A stretch of 64,000 nt of DNA from a virus, in the IMG/VR virus record IMGVR_UViG_3300031951_000037, positions 1 through 64,000 of that record; one strand, 5' to 3'. Below the pieces are notes generated by a model. That model made no database searches and had not been told where the DNA came from. It saw only the letters and a program-made list of their open reading frames with translations. Position 1 is the stretch's first letter. The number at the start of each line of letters is the position of its first letter. The position numbers and the translations under genes are program-made. Of this stretch, positions 1 through 8,900 are shown piece after piece.

Positions 1-2407
1 CTACACTAACGTTAACATTTCCGTTTGCAGCAGGAATATTGACATTGCTGTTGCCGTTTGCTACTGGACCAATCAAGTTACCAACAGAAGTATTTCCTGA
101 TACAGTCAATGAAGTGAGCGTACCAACGCTAGTAATGTTTGGTTGCGCTGCTGTTGTTACTGTACCTGCTGTAGTTGCTGCGCCACTTAATGCACCAACG
201 AAAGTCGTTGCGGTAATAGAAGCATTGCCTAAGTTAGCACTAATGCCAGTGTTGATTACTGCACTTGAGTTCCCATTAGCACTACTTGTAGTGAATGTGG
301 GATATACTGTTGTTGCTGATGATGTGTTCTGTAAAAGAGCAGAAGCATTAGTTGCTGCTGTAGCACTTGCTACTGCACCGCTGACATTAGCTCCCTGAAT
401 ATTTGCGAGAGTATTTGCATTTAGTCCAGCAGTAAATGTTGAATTCCAAGTACCGCTAGTAATTGTGCCAACGTTTGTAATGTTGTTAGTTACAGCATTT
501 GGAAGAGTTCCGGTAACATTACTTGCTTGCAATGAGCTTAATCCATTACCATTACCAGTAAATACGCCCGTGTTAGCAGTGAAGTTGGGAGCTGTGACAG
601 TTCCACTTACACCTAGTGAAGTTAATGTACCAACACTCGTGATGTTTGGTTGTGCTGCTGTGGTTAATGTACCGGTAAGAAGCGATGCGCCAATAGTACC
701 TGAGTTGGCATAGACGTTGCCTGCGGTTACGTTACCTGTTACTGCAAGAGAAGTTAGAGTACCAACACTTGTAATGTTTGGTTGTGCAGCGGTTGTTACT
801 GTACCAGCAGTGGTTGCGCTAGTAGCTGCACCACTTAATGCACCAACGAAAGTCGTTGCAGTAATAGAGTTGTTTGCTAAGTTTGCACTAATACCTGTAC
901 TAATAACTGCGCTTGAGTTACCATTCGCACTTGAAGTACTGAAAGTGGGGTATACTGTAGTTGCTGCTGAAGTGTTCTGTAAGAGGGCAGCAGCGTTGGT
1001 CGCTGAACCAACAGTACCAGTAACGTTTGCACCAGCAAGTCCAGTCAATGCTTGTCCGTTACCGATAATATTACCGACACGCAAGTTACCATACGTGGTA
1101 AACGTTACGACTTCGTTAGTGAGAGTAGCTACAGATGCAAGACCAAACTCAGCATTACTTACGTCCCAGCCCATAAATGCTATACGAGCAGCAGTATCAA
1201 AATAATTTAAAGCGGTACCAACATCTTTACCTGAGTTGCTTGTCGGTGCAGCACCGTTTGGTCCAGTCTGTAGATTGATGATCGGATCTTCAACAGCCAA
1301 CGTATCAACATTGACATAAGTTAAGTTACCATCAACGGTCAGGTTACCGCTAATAACTGCATTACCGCTTACTGCTAAGTTAGTTAACGTTCCTACTGTA
1401 GTAATGTTTGGCTGCGATGCGGTGGTTAATGTACCGGTAAAGAAATTAGCTGATACTAGATTTGCGCCAGTAATGTTGCCGCCTGTACCCGTACCAACTG
1501 TTAGATTTGCAGCAGTAAGATTGCCCCCGATATTACCGGTACCCGTTACGCTAAGTGAACCAGTAGTAGTAAGATTTCCACCTGACACATTGCCAGTTGC
1601 TGTGATTAACCCAGCAGTACCTAAGTTACCAACGTTAGCGTTGCCAGTAGCATTTAATGTGCCTGCGATATTGACACCGGTACCGGTAACTGTTACAATG
1701 TTTGCATTACCTGATACTGAGACGGTGACGTTGCCGTTTGCAGTTGCAATGTTTAGATTAGAGTTACCATTAGAAACATTAGATACGCTTGTGATAATGC
1801 CAGTTAACTGGCTACCATTACCGATAAAGAAGTTTGCGGAGACATTTCCGTTTGCGTCTCTGACTGCTACCGTATTCGCTGTAGCTGTTTGCGAAGTGTT
1901 GAACCCGTCCAATAAGTCGGCATTCAAGTTAGATACTACTGTATTTGATGAAACTACTAGAGGAGCAGTTCCAGTTGCAATATTACTGATTAATTGAGTA
2001 CCTGAAATATTTCCAGTAGCTATTACTCTACCCGTACCTAAGTTGCCTGTGTTGGCATTACCAGTAGCATTTAATGTACCAGTAATGTTTGCGCCTGTTC
2101 CGGTAATTACAAGAGTTGTATTACCAACTGCGGTAATATTAACATTGCCATTAGCAGCAGGAATGTTGACATTTGAGTTACCGTTTGAAATTCGGTCAGT
2201 GCTAAGTCCAGTTAGCTGACTTCCGTTACCTATAAAAAATGTAGCAGCGACATTACCCGTTGCAGAAATATTTCCAGTTACTGTTAGATCGCCAACCGGT
2301 GACGATGACGTTCTAACCCATGCGGTCTGTGCGCTATCATAGGTATATAGGGTGCCATTGACAGTTGCCTGTTGACCGTTAGTTGGATTTGACGGGAATA
2401 ATGCCAT
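1..2407 (-). CDS. Long repetitive tail fibre protein (3' end outside window)
   Basis: Reads leftward from an ATG at 2407 and is open to the window edge, so at least 802 residues are visible and the C-terminus is missing. The N-terminus (MALFPSNPTNGQQATVNGTL) is of the NPTNGQ-type found at the start of many phage fibre and collar proteins. It is followed by Gly/Asn/Thr/Ala-rich beta modules, including ANGNSNVNIP, NVAGTLNATGNANVGN-like and TTAAQPNITSVGTLTSL units. Around residues 360-430 lies a distinct domain (VDTLAVEDPIINLQTGPNG, then GKDVGTALNYFD and FMGWD) that recurs in structural proteins of T4-like aquatic phages. It lies downstream of the lectin/mini-Cys cassette with its own late-type promoter 26 bases upstream. 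Role inferred: trimeric host-recognition fibre. The exact T4 equivalent is not assignable. Confidence 0.8.
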   Translation of the reverse strand, partial: MALFPSNPTNGQQATVNGTLYTYDSAQTAWVRTSSSPVGDLTVTGNISATGNVAATFFIGNGSQLTGLSTDRISNGNSNVNIPAANGNVNITAVGNTTLVITGTGANITGTLNATGNANTGNLGTGRVIATGNISGTQLISNIATGTAPLVVSSNTVVSNLNADLLDGFNTSQTATANTVAVRDANGNVSANFFIGNGSQLTGIITSVSNVSNGNSNLNIATANGNVTVSVSGNANIVTVTGTGVNIAGTLNATGNANVGNLGTAGLITATGNVSGGNLTTTGSLSVTGTGNIGGNLTAANLTVGTGTGGNITGANLVSANFFTGTLTTASQPNITTVGTLTNLAVSGNAVISGNLTVDGNLTYVNVDTLAVEDPIINLQTGPNGAAPTSNSGKDVGTALNYFDTAARIAFMGWDVSNAEFGLASVATLTNEVVTFTTYGNLRVGNIIGNGQALTGLAGANVTGTVGSATNAAALLQNTSAATTVYPTFSTSSANGNSSAVISTGISANLANNSITATTFVGALSGAATSATTAGTVTTAAQPNITSVGTLTSLAVTGNVTAGNVYANSGTIGASLLTGTLTTAAQPNITSVGTLTSLGVSGTVTAPNFTANTGVFTGNGNGLSSLQASNVTGTLPNAVTNNITNVGTITSGTWNSTFTAGLNANTLANIQGANVSGAVASATAATNASALLQNTSSATTVYPTFTTSSANGNSSAVINTGISANLGNASITATTFVGALSGAATTAGTVTTAAQPNITSVGTLTSLTVSGNTSVGNLIGPVANGNSNVNIPAANGNVNVSV
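399..454. repeat. 56-bp exact repeat, copy 1 (copy 2 at 7937-7992)
   Basis: The 56 bases here are identical to 7937-7992, inside a different fibre gene in the same reading register. They encode the end of one fibre module and the start of the next. The identity at DNA level, rather than only at protein level, suggests recent exchange or duplication between paralogous fibre genes. Confidence 0.85.
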
Positions 2408-2432
2408 TAGTTACTTTTCCTATTATTTTATG

Positions 2433-2439
2433 TATTTAG
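2433..2439 (-). promoter_or_regulatory. T4-late-type promoter (CTAAATA)
   Basis: On the minus strand the sequence reads CTAAATA, 26 bases before the ATG of the fibre gene at 2407. The spacing matches the other late-type motifs in this window (26-28 bases at 11734, 18027, 19880 and 26842). Recognition by the encoded gp55 is inferred. Confidence 0.55.
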
Positions 2440-2448
2440 TCTTAGCTG

Positions 2449-2622
2449 TCACCACTTATTTAATGGGCAAGTTTCTTGTTCCTCTGATGTTAGTATTGAT
2501 ATGGGTATGTTATTTAGAGCGCAATGCGGCCAAGGTTCTTGAATGTTTTCAACGCACATAATACAAATTGATATCCTTTCTTGCTGAGTTGCAGGGTCAA
2601 TATTATTGTGTAAGTCACTCAT
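2449..2622 (-). CDS. 57-aa four-cysteine mini-protein, probable zinc-binding
   Basis: A short gene whose ATG at 2622 overlaps the TGA of the upstream lectin gene (ATGA), a typical translational-coupling arrangement. The 57 residues contain C20-x2-C23, H33-C34 and a terminal C52-P followed by a final Trp. The same layout (CxxC, a third Cys, then C-P and a terminal Trp, with an aliphatic-rich stretch between the last two Cys) occurs in the 77-residue protein at 5026-5259, so the two are paralogues. The spacing suggests a small zinc knuckle. No function is known to me. The position immediately after a lectin-domain gene suggests an assembly factor or accessory subunit, which is inference only. 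Confidence 0.7.
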   Translation of the reverse strand: MSDLHNNIDPATQQERISICIMCVENIQEPWPHCALNNIPISILTSEEQETCPLNKW

Positions 2623-2639
2623 ATACCATACCTTCCTCT
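2616..2639. repeat. 24-bp direct repeat at lectin gene 3' end, copy 1 (copy 2 at 3815-3838)
   Basis: These 24 bases are identical to 3815-3838. Each copy encodes the closing residues of a lectin-domain protein (GRYGI plus stop) and the overlapping ATG of the next gene. The location exactly at gene borders makes it a plausible recombination seam for swapping whole genes. A third, diverged version sits near 5254-5275. Confidence 0.85.
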
Positions 2640-3821
2640 GTAAGCTGCAAAATTTTGAGCTACCTGATCAGCAGTTAGAGCTACATTATAAACTTGTATC
2701 GACCCAATACTTCCTGGAAATTTTGCTGCCCAAGAGCTTCCTATCATGTCAATAGGGTTATTATTTCCTGAAGTAGAGTTTGCAACGTTGCTGTCCAATA
2801 CTCCGTCAACATACATTGCCATTGTACTATTAGAGTTATTGACCCAAGTCAGCATGTGCCAAACGTTATCGTTAACATTGGGTCCTACTCCTAACTTTTG
2901 TGACCAAGCAGAATTTTGATATGTCCAGTATGCAATCTTCCCACTATTTACACACATAGCCGAATAGACCGGACCGCCGCTTTGGTTAGACATGATTGCT
3001 CCTGTCCCTAATGTAGAGGCGTTAGTAGTTGTTTTTACCCAAGCACTAGCAGTCCATGGTAAATTTCCATTTCCTAAACTTATTGTAGGTATAGTTAAGT
3101 TGTCAGTTGTTCCGTTAAAACTAAATGTGTTATTAGATGCATACGTGAGTGCGCCAATTGTAATCGTTCTTCCGCCGGTTAGGTCGGTTAATGCTGTCGT
3201 TGCGCTTCTAGCACCGTATGGTCCAACAAACGGAGCAGTAAAATTACTTGAGGAGGTGACTAATACCTGTGGATTCTTATATAGAATAAATCCGCTAGAT
3301 GCAAGATAAGAAGGATTACATGCGCCGGGGTAAAGCAATAAATTATAACTCTGTGCGCTCGTGACTCCAGACGCTATCGTAGCAGTTTTCCAAACGCCTT
3401 TAATTGTGGGAGTAGGGTCGGCAGCAAATCCACCATTTGGGCCCTCAATATTTGCAAGGTAATTAACCGTAGGGTAATTTGCTGCGTCTGAAGATATAAA
3501 ATAATCAAAGGTAAAAGTTATATACTGTCCCGCTGAAACGGTGATAGCATTTCCATGATAGTAACACCCTTCAGTTGCGGTTAAGTCGTAACGATACACT
3601 ACATCATCATTTGTTATAGTATATCCCCCAAAGGTTCCGGTATATATTCGCTTGAACGTACCGGTTCCTTGTAGTGCGAAGGTAACATCCCCGTTTGCGA
3701 TAGGGGTAGGAATAGCATATTGGTTTGTTACTGCGGCGCCCTTCCAAGACATGATATTATCCATATCATATGCAAAAATCAATCCAGTATTATATAAGTT
3801 AGACCCAGCGACTACACTCAT
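2619..3821 (-). CDS. LamG/ConA-like lectin-domain virion protein (400 aa)
   Basis: The start ATG at 3821 overlaps the TGA of the upstream lectin gene. The first half (residues 1-200) is a beta-rich region (FDYFISSDAANYP and similar). The second half carries a concanavalin A/LamG-like jelly-roll signature: FNGTTDNLTIP, WTASAWVKT, VWHMLTWVNN, MYVDGVLDSN, then GSIGSIQVYNVALTADQV and the ending QNFAAYRGRYGI. The same QNF-x-A-x-RGRYGI ending is shared with the two other lectin proteins in this cluster. Likely a sugar-binding component of the adhesion apparatus. Direct carbohydrate binding is inferred from the fold family. Confidence 0.75.
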   Translation of the reverse strand: MSVVAGSNLYNTGLIFAYDMDNIMSWKGAAVTNQYAIPTPIANGDVTFALQGTGTFKRIYTGTFGGYTITNDDVVYRYDLTATEGCYYHGNAITVSAGQYITFTFDYFISSDAANYPTVNYLANIEGPNGGFAADPTPTIKGVWKTATIASGVTSAQSYNLLLYPGACNPSYLASSGFILYKNPQVLVTSSSNFTAPFVGPYGARSATTALTDLTGGRTITIGALTYASNNTFSFNGTTDNLTIPTISLGNGNLPWTASAWVKTTTNASTLGTGAIMSNQSGGPVYSAMCVNSGKIAYWTYQNSAWSQKLGVGPNVNDNVWHMLTWVNNSNSTMAMYVDGVLDSNVANSTSGNNNPIDMIGSSWAAKFPGSIGSIQVYNVALTADQVAQNFAAYRGRYGI

Positions 3822-3838
3822 ATACCATACCTTCCTCT
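3815..3838. repeat. 24-bp direct repeat at lectin gene 3' end, copy 2
   Basis: Identical to 2616-2639 and in the same place relative to its gene: it spans the last codons of the lectin gene ending at 3818 and the ATG of the next gene. Confidence 0.85.
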
Positions 3839-5026
3839 AGTAGCATTGAAGTTCTGTATTACTTCACTGGCAGAAAGCACCCTGTTATAAACTCTAACTA
3901 TACCGATATTACCATTATAGAAATATCCTCCTGAATTGTAAGACCCTACAGTGATTCCTCCTGAATTAGTTGCTAGTGTTCCGGTAGTAGCAGAATCAGT
4001 TGCTACTTCAACGCCATTAACATAAATTTTCTTTGATCCTGAGGTGTACGTTGCTACAATCTGTGCCCAGCTTGACGTACTAATATTTGACGATGCTGCG
4101 GACAAGGTAGTATATCCTGCACCTACATAAGTTCTCCATTGAATAGCCGTCCCTTCTTGAAATAGTGCGTACTGAGTATTTACCGTACCCTTTTCGAAAA
4201 AGAAACCATTTTGGTTTAGTGAGTTGGTTTTTACCCAAACTTCTACCGTAGGTGTTTGCGTATCTAGTGCAGTATTATTAGGAGATGTAATCACGCTGCT
4301 TGACCCATTGAATCCAAGTGTGCCGTTACTAGCATAGGTTAAGTTGCTAGCGGTGTACGTATTTGTACCTAATGGATCACTAAACACTTGGGTAGAACTT
4401 CTAGTAGTATTAAGGTTAGGCCAAAAGTTTGGACTCAATTGCGTATAGTCTCCGGGCGCCACCATAACTTTGGCTAGATAGAATATATCAGAAACATTGT
4501 ATTGATAGTAGAATGATCTAAACACAATCTGTGCAGTAGTTGCTTGTGTAGTGAACGTGTTCCAAGCCCAAAACCATCCGTCACCCAATGATATTTGTTT
4601 AGCAGTGTCAAATACGCCTGCTTCTGTTACGTAAGTTCCACCAGAAGTATATTCGTACCGATACATAAAGTTAGGGTGTGTATACCCTGATGTACATTTA
4701 TATACGATAGCATAGGTGTAGGTTGTTGATGGACTACATGCAACGTTAGCGTTACCGTTAGTAAAATAAAACTGTTGCATACAACAATAGCTAGTAGAAT
4801 TACTATTATATCCGTTAACGAAGGGCGAAGTTGTTTGTCCTAAGTTAGGAATCATCGTGCTTACGTTACCGGTTGTGTATTCAATATTCACACCGCTAGT
4901 AGCAGTTGGAACAATTGTCTGTGCTAAATTTTGAATTGCAGGGCCATTATAACTGCGTTGGTTACCGGTGTCTATTAAATAAACAAGACCGGCTGATACA
5001 GGTGCAGATCCATTAAACTGTGCCAT
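3818..5026 (-). CDS. LamG/ConA-like lectin-domain virion protein (402 aa)
   Basis: The ATG at 5026 is chosen over an upstream in-frame TTG at 5047. It overlaps the upstream stop as TAATG and has an AAGGA Shine-Dalgarno motif about 8-10 bases before it. It opens with MAQFNGSAPVSAGLVYLIDT. A first beta-domain (residues about 60-190) is followed by a LamG-like domain (LGFNGSSSVI, TVEVWVKTN, AQIVATYTSGSKKIYVNGVE, GNIGIVRVYNRVLSASEV) and the shared QNFNATRGRYGI tail. It sits in a tightly coupled five-gene chain with overlapping start/stop codons, so the products are probably made together. Substrate is unknown. Confidence 0.75.
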   Translation of the reverse strand: MAQFNGSAPVSAGLVYLIDTGNQRSYNGPAIQNLAQTIVPTATSGVNIEYTTGNVSTMIPNLGQTTSPFVNGYNSNSTSYCCMQQFYFTNGNANVACSPSTTYTYAIVYKCTSGYTHPNFMYRYEYTSGGTYVTEAGVFDTAKQISLGDGWFWAWNTFTTQATTAQIVFRSFYYQYNVSDIFYLAKVMVAPGDYTQLSPNFWPNLNTTRSSTQVFSDPLGTNTYTASNLTYASNGTLGFNGSSSVITSPNNTALDTQTPTVEVWVKTNSLNQNGFFFEKGTVNTQYALFQEGTAIQWRTYVGAGYTTLSAASSNISTSSWAQIVATYTSGSKKIYVNGVEVATDSATTGTLATNSGGITVGSYNSGGYFYNGNIGIVRVYNRVLSASEVIQNFNATRGRYGI

Positions 5027-5259
5027 TACCAGTATCCTTCCGGGCAAGCTAATTGAGTAGCAGATATCATTAAATTAATATCAAGCTGTGTTATAGAACA
5101 TTTTGTAATTTCTTCATTAGTTCGGTTCACACAAACGTTACACTTACTGACTCTAAACGCTCTTGTCTGTCTATTGCAAGAGGTATAGTCAGGTGCATCT
5201 GGCTCAGCAATAATTGGCGGGTCATCGCCTTCTGGACGGGGCGGCGTGTCCGGCGTCAT
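5026..5259 (-). CDS. 77-aa cysteine-rich mini-protein, probable zinc-binding
   Basis: The start ATG at 5259 overlaps the stop of the upstream lectin gene, and its TAA overlaps the next ATG. After a Pro/Asp-rich N-terminal 25 residues come C33 (SCNR), then CNVC (C-x2-C), a third conserved Cys (TKCS) and a terminal ACPEGYW. The C-x2-C / C / C-P-x-W layout matches the 57-residue protein at 2449-2622, marking a small paralogous family embedded in the lectin cluster. A zinc-stabilised fold is plausible. The function is not known. Confidence 0.75.
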   Translation of the reverse strand: MTPDTPPRPEGDDPPIIAEPDAPDYTSCNRQTRAFRVSKCNVCVNRTNEEITKCSITQLDINLMISATQLACPEGYW

Positions 5260-5945
5260 ATTCCATAGTTCCTTCTAATTGCATTAAAGTTTTGCTCTAC
5301 TTGTGCCGCAGTCAATACATTATTATATACATGAACGCACCCTAGTTGTGCTAACGTAGCAGTATATGCCGGAAAGAGTTGGATTACTGCACTTCCTCTG
5401 GTTTTTGGTGAGGACACTGTCCCGGTTCCCAGTGAGACGCCATTCACATATGCAGTAGAAGTTGCTCCATTTTTAGTTTGACCAATATAAAACCAAGTAT
5501 TCAGCGCAAACTCTGTTCCAGCAGAACCTAATGAGGTTTGTCCAAAGTCGTTTCCTGAATTAGCAGGATCATATCTCCAATGTATGTAACGTTGTGTAGG
5601 GTATCTCCAAACTCCAGGGGTCCTGTCAGTGCCGCCTGCAGGGTATCCGAAAATTTGATCCCAGCTACCAGACGTACCATTTGGATAAGTTCCAGTTGAG
5701 TTCAGTCTTATAGTAAAGAAAATTGAATGGGTGTCGGTATTTAAAAGAGAAGTGGTGGGAGTATTCCAAGCTACTCCGGAAGCAAGCCCGGTGGCACTTA
5801 AGCCTGACGCACCGGTTGCGTGTAGATTATTTCCACTTACATCAAACCATGTAGTAGTACTTCCAGTGAAGCTTTCAGGGTTGAACACATCCAAGCATAG
5901 ACCCAGATCACTAGCAACTATTCCAGGGTTATACGCAATAGCCAC
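5256..5945 (-). CDS. LamG/ConA-like lectin-domain protein (229 aa)
   Basis: Starts at GTG 5945 (MAIAYNPGIVASDLGLCLDV), with AAGGA about 8 bases upstream and no better ATG nearby. It is essentially a single jelly-roll domain: WFDVSGNNLHATG near residue 40, IFFTIRLNSTG, WFYIGQTKNG, AYVNGVSLGTG, LGCVHVYNNVLTAAQV, and the family ending VEQNFNAIRRNYGI. It lies 10 bases after the giant fibre gene and starts the coupled lectin/mini-Cys chain. It is about half the length of its two paralogues because it lacks their N-terminal beta region. Likely adhesin component. Confidence 0.75.
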   Translation of the reverse strand: MAIAYNPGIVASDLGLCLDVFNPESFTGSTTTWFDVSGNNLHATGASGLSATGLASGVAWNTPTTSLLNTDTHSIFFTIRLNSTGTYPNGTSGSWDQIFGYPAGGTDRTPGVWRYPTQRYIHWRYDPANSGNDFGQTSLGSAGTEFALNTWFYIGQTKNGATSTAYVNGVSLGTGTVSSPKTRGSAVIQLFPAYTATLAQLGCVHVYNNVLTAAQVEQNFNAIRRNYGI

Positions 5946-5955
5946 TTGATATTCC

Positions 5956-8900
5956 TTATCCGTACGTTGCGTTCAAGGTATACCACTGAGTAGATGAAGT
6001 AGAGAAGTACTCTAATCTCGCCCCAGCCGGTTGTGAGTAAGAAGCGTTAGTTGATCCGGAGTTAACTACTGCCCCTGAAGGAGGATATACGTTCAACGCA
6101 TTTGCACTAGTATTTACAATTATAATTCTAGTGCCTGCAGGAACTGTAGGAAGAATTACCCCATTTGCGCCGTTACTAACTGTGCTTACTACGGTAATTG
6201 GTCTAGTTAGTGCAGTTGCAGTACCTTGAGTCGAGCCAGCTCCTGCGGCACCGGTTGTCACACCAAATGAAACAAATCCACCTGATGCTGCTAATTGAAT
6301 ATTACCACCCGAATCAACACTGATCAATGGGACACCAGAAACATCATTTACGGTAAAGATGTTACCGGTCATACTATCTACGATACTGAATAGCTGGCCT
6401 GCGTTTCCATTCCAAGATAGAGTTCCGCCGTTTGCCATTCTTTCAGTAATAGTATTTGAACCATTAGGCGATACATAGGATACATTTGATTGTATAGTTA
6501 CATTTCCGACGAGAGACGTAGTACCGGTTACTGAAAGTCTGTGTGTTGGTGCAGTATTGCCGATACCTACATTACCGTTTGTGTCAACACGCATACGTTC
6601 CGAATTGCCGGCGTAAAAAGTGAGCGGGACAAAACTTCCTGTACCGCGCACTGATGAGATAAATCGTACATCAGTATTGGCAATTACAGCATATTGTCCA
6701 AATTGCCCGTTAGTTATTGCCGGATCGCTTTCCACTGAGAATGCGGCTACTGTACCAGTACCGTTTGGAATCGCATGAACTACCGTATTAGTATTTAAAG
6801 CACTACTTTGGAAAGCGACTCGGCTGTTTACTGTTGCGTTTGAAAAATCTCCAAGTATGCGCTGGCCGGTACTATTAAATGTTAAGTTACCAGATGTTGT
6901 CAGTGAAGTTAATGTACCAGTTGAAGTGATATTAGGTTGGGCTGCGGTTGTTACAGTACCGGCTGTAGTTGCGCTTGCCACTGTACCAGTGACGTTAGAA
7001 CCGGTAACCAACCCGTTCCAAGTTACGTTAGCAGCAGTCTGAGTTATTGAACCTACCGCAGTGTTTGCAGCATTAAAGAACGTCATCATGTTGGTGCCGT
7101 CAGTTGCCGGCTGCATTGCCAAACCGAATAGTGTTCCGCCACCAGTAAACTTAATACCTACTGAACTGCTTGCGCCACCAATCTGAGTATACCCTCCTAT
7201 TTCAAGCGCATTGCTAGTAGAGGTCAAGCTAGCTTTACCCGATACAGTGAGACTTGATAGTGTACCAGTTGAAGTAATATTGGGTTGTGCTGCCGTTGTT
7301 ACAGTACCAGCAGTGGTTGCACTCGTAGCAGCACCACTTAGCGCACCAACGAACGTGGTTGCTGTGATAGAGGCATTGCCTAAGTTAGCACTGATACCTG
7401 TATTGAATACTGCTTGGCTGTTACCATTTGCGCTTGAAGTGGTAAACGTTGGGTATACTGTTGTTGCAGTGCTTGTGTTCTGTAATAAAGCAGCGGCATT
7501 AGTTGCGGCATCTGCGAAACCAGAGTTTGCAACGTTCAAGTTGGCAACACGAGTAGTTGAAGTTACAGTTAGCGGGGCAGTGCCTGTTACAACGTTAGAT
7601 ACTAACGTACTTGCCGTAACTGCTCCAGACACACCTAATGATGTGAGGGTACCTACACTCGTGATGTTTGGTTGTGCTGCTGTTGTTACAGTACCGGCGG
7701 TTGTAGCACTTGTTGCCGCACCTGATAGGGCACCAACAAAAGTTGTAGCCGTAATAGAAGCATTGCCTAAGTTAGCACTGATACCCGTATTGAATACTGC
7801 TGCGCTATTGCCGTTTGCACTAGAAGTGGTGAATGTTGGGTAAACAGTTGTTGCGGTTGATGTGTTCTGTAATAAAGCACTGGCATTCGTTGCAGCAGTA
7901 GCACTTGCTACAGTGCCACTTACATTAGCACCCTGGATATTTGCGAGAGTATTTGCATTTAGTCCAGCAGTAAATGTTGAATTCCAAGTACCAGCAGTAA
8001 TAGTGCCAACATTTGATATCGCATTTGTTACTGAAGTTGGTAATGTTCCGGTGACGTTACTTGCCTGTAATGAAGACAGTCCGTTACCATTACCTGTAAA
8101 TACACCTGTGTTAGCAGTGAATGCTACCGCAGTAACGGTTCCATTAACACCAAGCGAAGTTAATGTGCCGACAGAAGTAATGTTTGGTTGAGCATTGGTT
8201 GTTACTGTACCGGCTGTAGTAGCCGCACCAGATAGAGCACCTACGAAGGTTGTTGCTGTAATAGAGTTATTTGATAGGTTGGCAGTGAGGCCCGTACTTG
8301 TTAGTTCTGATACGTTACCTGTTGCTGCATTTGCAAATACGAGGAAGTTATTTCCTGTTCCAGCAGATGCACTAATAAAATCAGCAACGTTTGCACGGGC
8401 AACATATAAGTTAGGGACTAGTGTGGTACTTGTAACTGTTAAGGGAGCAGTACCTGCCGCGACATTTGAAGTCAGTGTGCTTGCAACTACTGCACCAGCA
8501 GTATTTAAGTTACCTGCGCTCGCATTACCTGTAACAGTAAGTGAGCCAAGCGTACCTACACTAGTAATCTGTGTTTGCGAAGCGTTGACACTAAATGTAG
8601 AACCAGTTAGTGTTAATCCAGTACCAGCATTATATGTACCAGCACCTGAGAACTGAGTAAAGTTAATGTTATTACCAGCAGTACCTATTGCAGTTACAGT
8701 ATCAGTTTGCACCCAACCAGTGTTATCGTACAATGTACCGCCCGTAACGAACACGAAGTCGCCTGCTTCTACTTCAGGTACACTATCATAGTCAGTAGCA
8801 CGAGTAATGACAGTAGCATTACTCCAAGTATAGATACCGTTATGTACTGCGTTTGCTTCGCTTCTAACCAAGATACGAGTACCGGCAGTTTGAACGTTAA

